From: an uncultured Alphaproteobacteria bacterium
Lineage (GTDB): Bacteria; Pseudomonadota; Alphaproteobacteria; RF32; CAG-239
Length of the DNA: 49,298 nt
Assembly: GCA_944390355.1 (NCBI GenBank)
Contig: CALXPT010000012.1
Location: 1-49,298 of the forward strand
Reading direction: 5' to 3'
Part shown: piece after piece, positions 49,252-49,298 of the stretch
Position numbering within the stretch: position 1 is the first letter of the stretch
Layout of the letters: every line of letters starts with the position of its first letter
Made by a program: the position numbers and the translations under genes
The notes under the pieces: model-generated
Told to the model about the DNA's origin: nothing
Databases searched by the model: none
The model's input: the letters and a program-made list of their open reading frames with translations, nothing else

Positions 49252-49298
49252 TATGTGAGTCGAATAATAAGATTTAAGAAAAATTGTGAAGGAGTGTA

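Overview
The window is an AT-rich stretch of an alphaproteobacterial chromosome. It looks like a host- or gut-associated lineage, but the order cannot be fixed from this sequence alone. The support is the alphaproteobacterial-type kdsD-lptC-lptA-lptB-rpoN-hpf-ptsN run, a dcw (division and cell wall) block, RpoB/RpoC/ribosomal proteins with proteobacterial signatures, and an L10-leader-like RNA upstream of rplJ.

Layout: (1) 1-3358, minus strand: str operon rpsL-rpsG-fusA-tuf (tuf runs off the edge). (2) 3.5-4.9 kb: a small membrane protein and two overlapping, related lipoproteins. (3) 4.98-10.9 kb, plus strand: LPS-transport and Kdo supply genes, sigma-54, hibernation factor and PtsN. (4) 10.97-20.5 kb, plus strand: a pared-down dcw cluster mraY-ftsW-murG-murB-ftsQ-ftsA-[two minus-strand accessory genes]-ftsZ, without murC, murD or ddl. 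(5) 20.6-22.4 kb: a possible micro-ORF, an orphan gene and an IS200-like element sitting against the rpoC terminator. (6) 22.4-43 kb, minus strand: the usually compact secE-nusG-rplK-rplA-rplJ-rplL-rpoB-rpoC superoperon, broken into four blocks by accessory genes (lipoproteins, TIM-barrel TrpF-like protein, DUF1566-like proteins, ASCH, HExxH metallopeptidase, GNAT, MscL with a zinc ribbon, unknowns). Most blocks have a recognisable promoter or leader of their own. (7) 43-49.3 kb: accessory DNA ending at tRNA-Trp, the tRNA that in many bacteria lies directly upstream of secE.

The last region holds the most unusual material. There are two tandem ~121-nt repeats, plus a related element at the right edge, each predicted to fold into a very long rod of short helices separated by small internal loops; one helix shows a compensatory base change. 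There is also a series of tRNA-Trp 3'-end fragments, mostly next to copies of the tRNA terminator. They delimit one-gene modules with homologous borders and leaders but unrelated cargo, like serial cassette insertions at a tRNA with no integrase in view. A structured RNA candidate with two crossing long-range helices lies upstream of secE.

Two translation-start styles coexist. Core genes have purine-rich Shine-Dalgarno sequences. Many accessory genes have an AT-rich leader ending in TTATG and no visible Shine-Dalgarno. All functional calls come from reading motifs; no database search was run.
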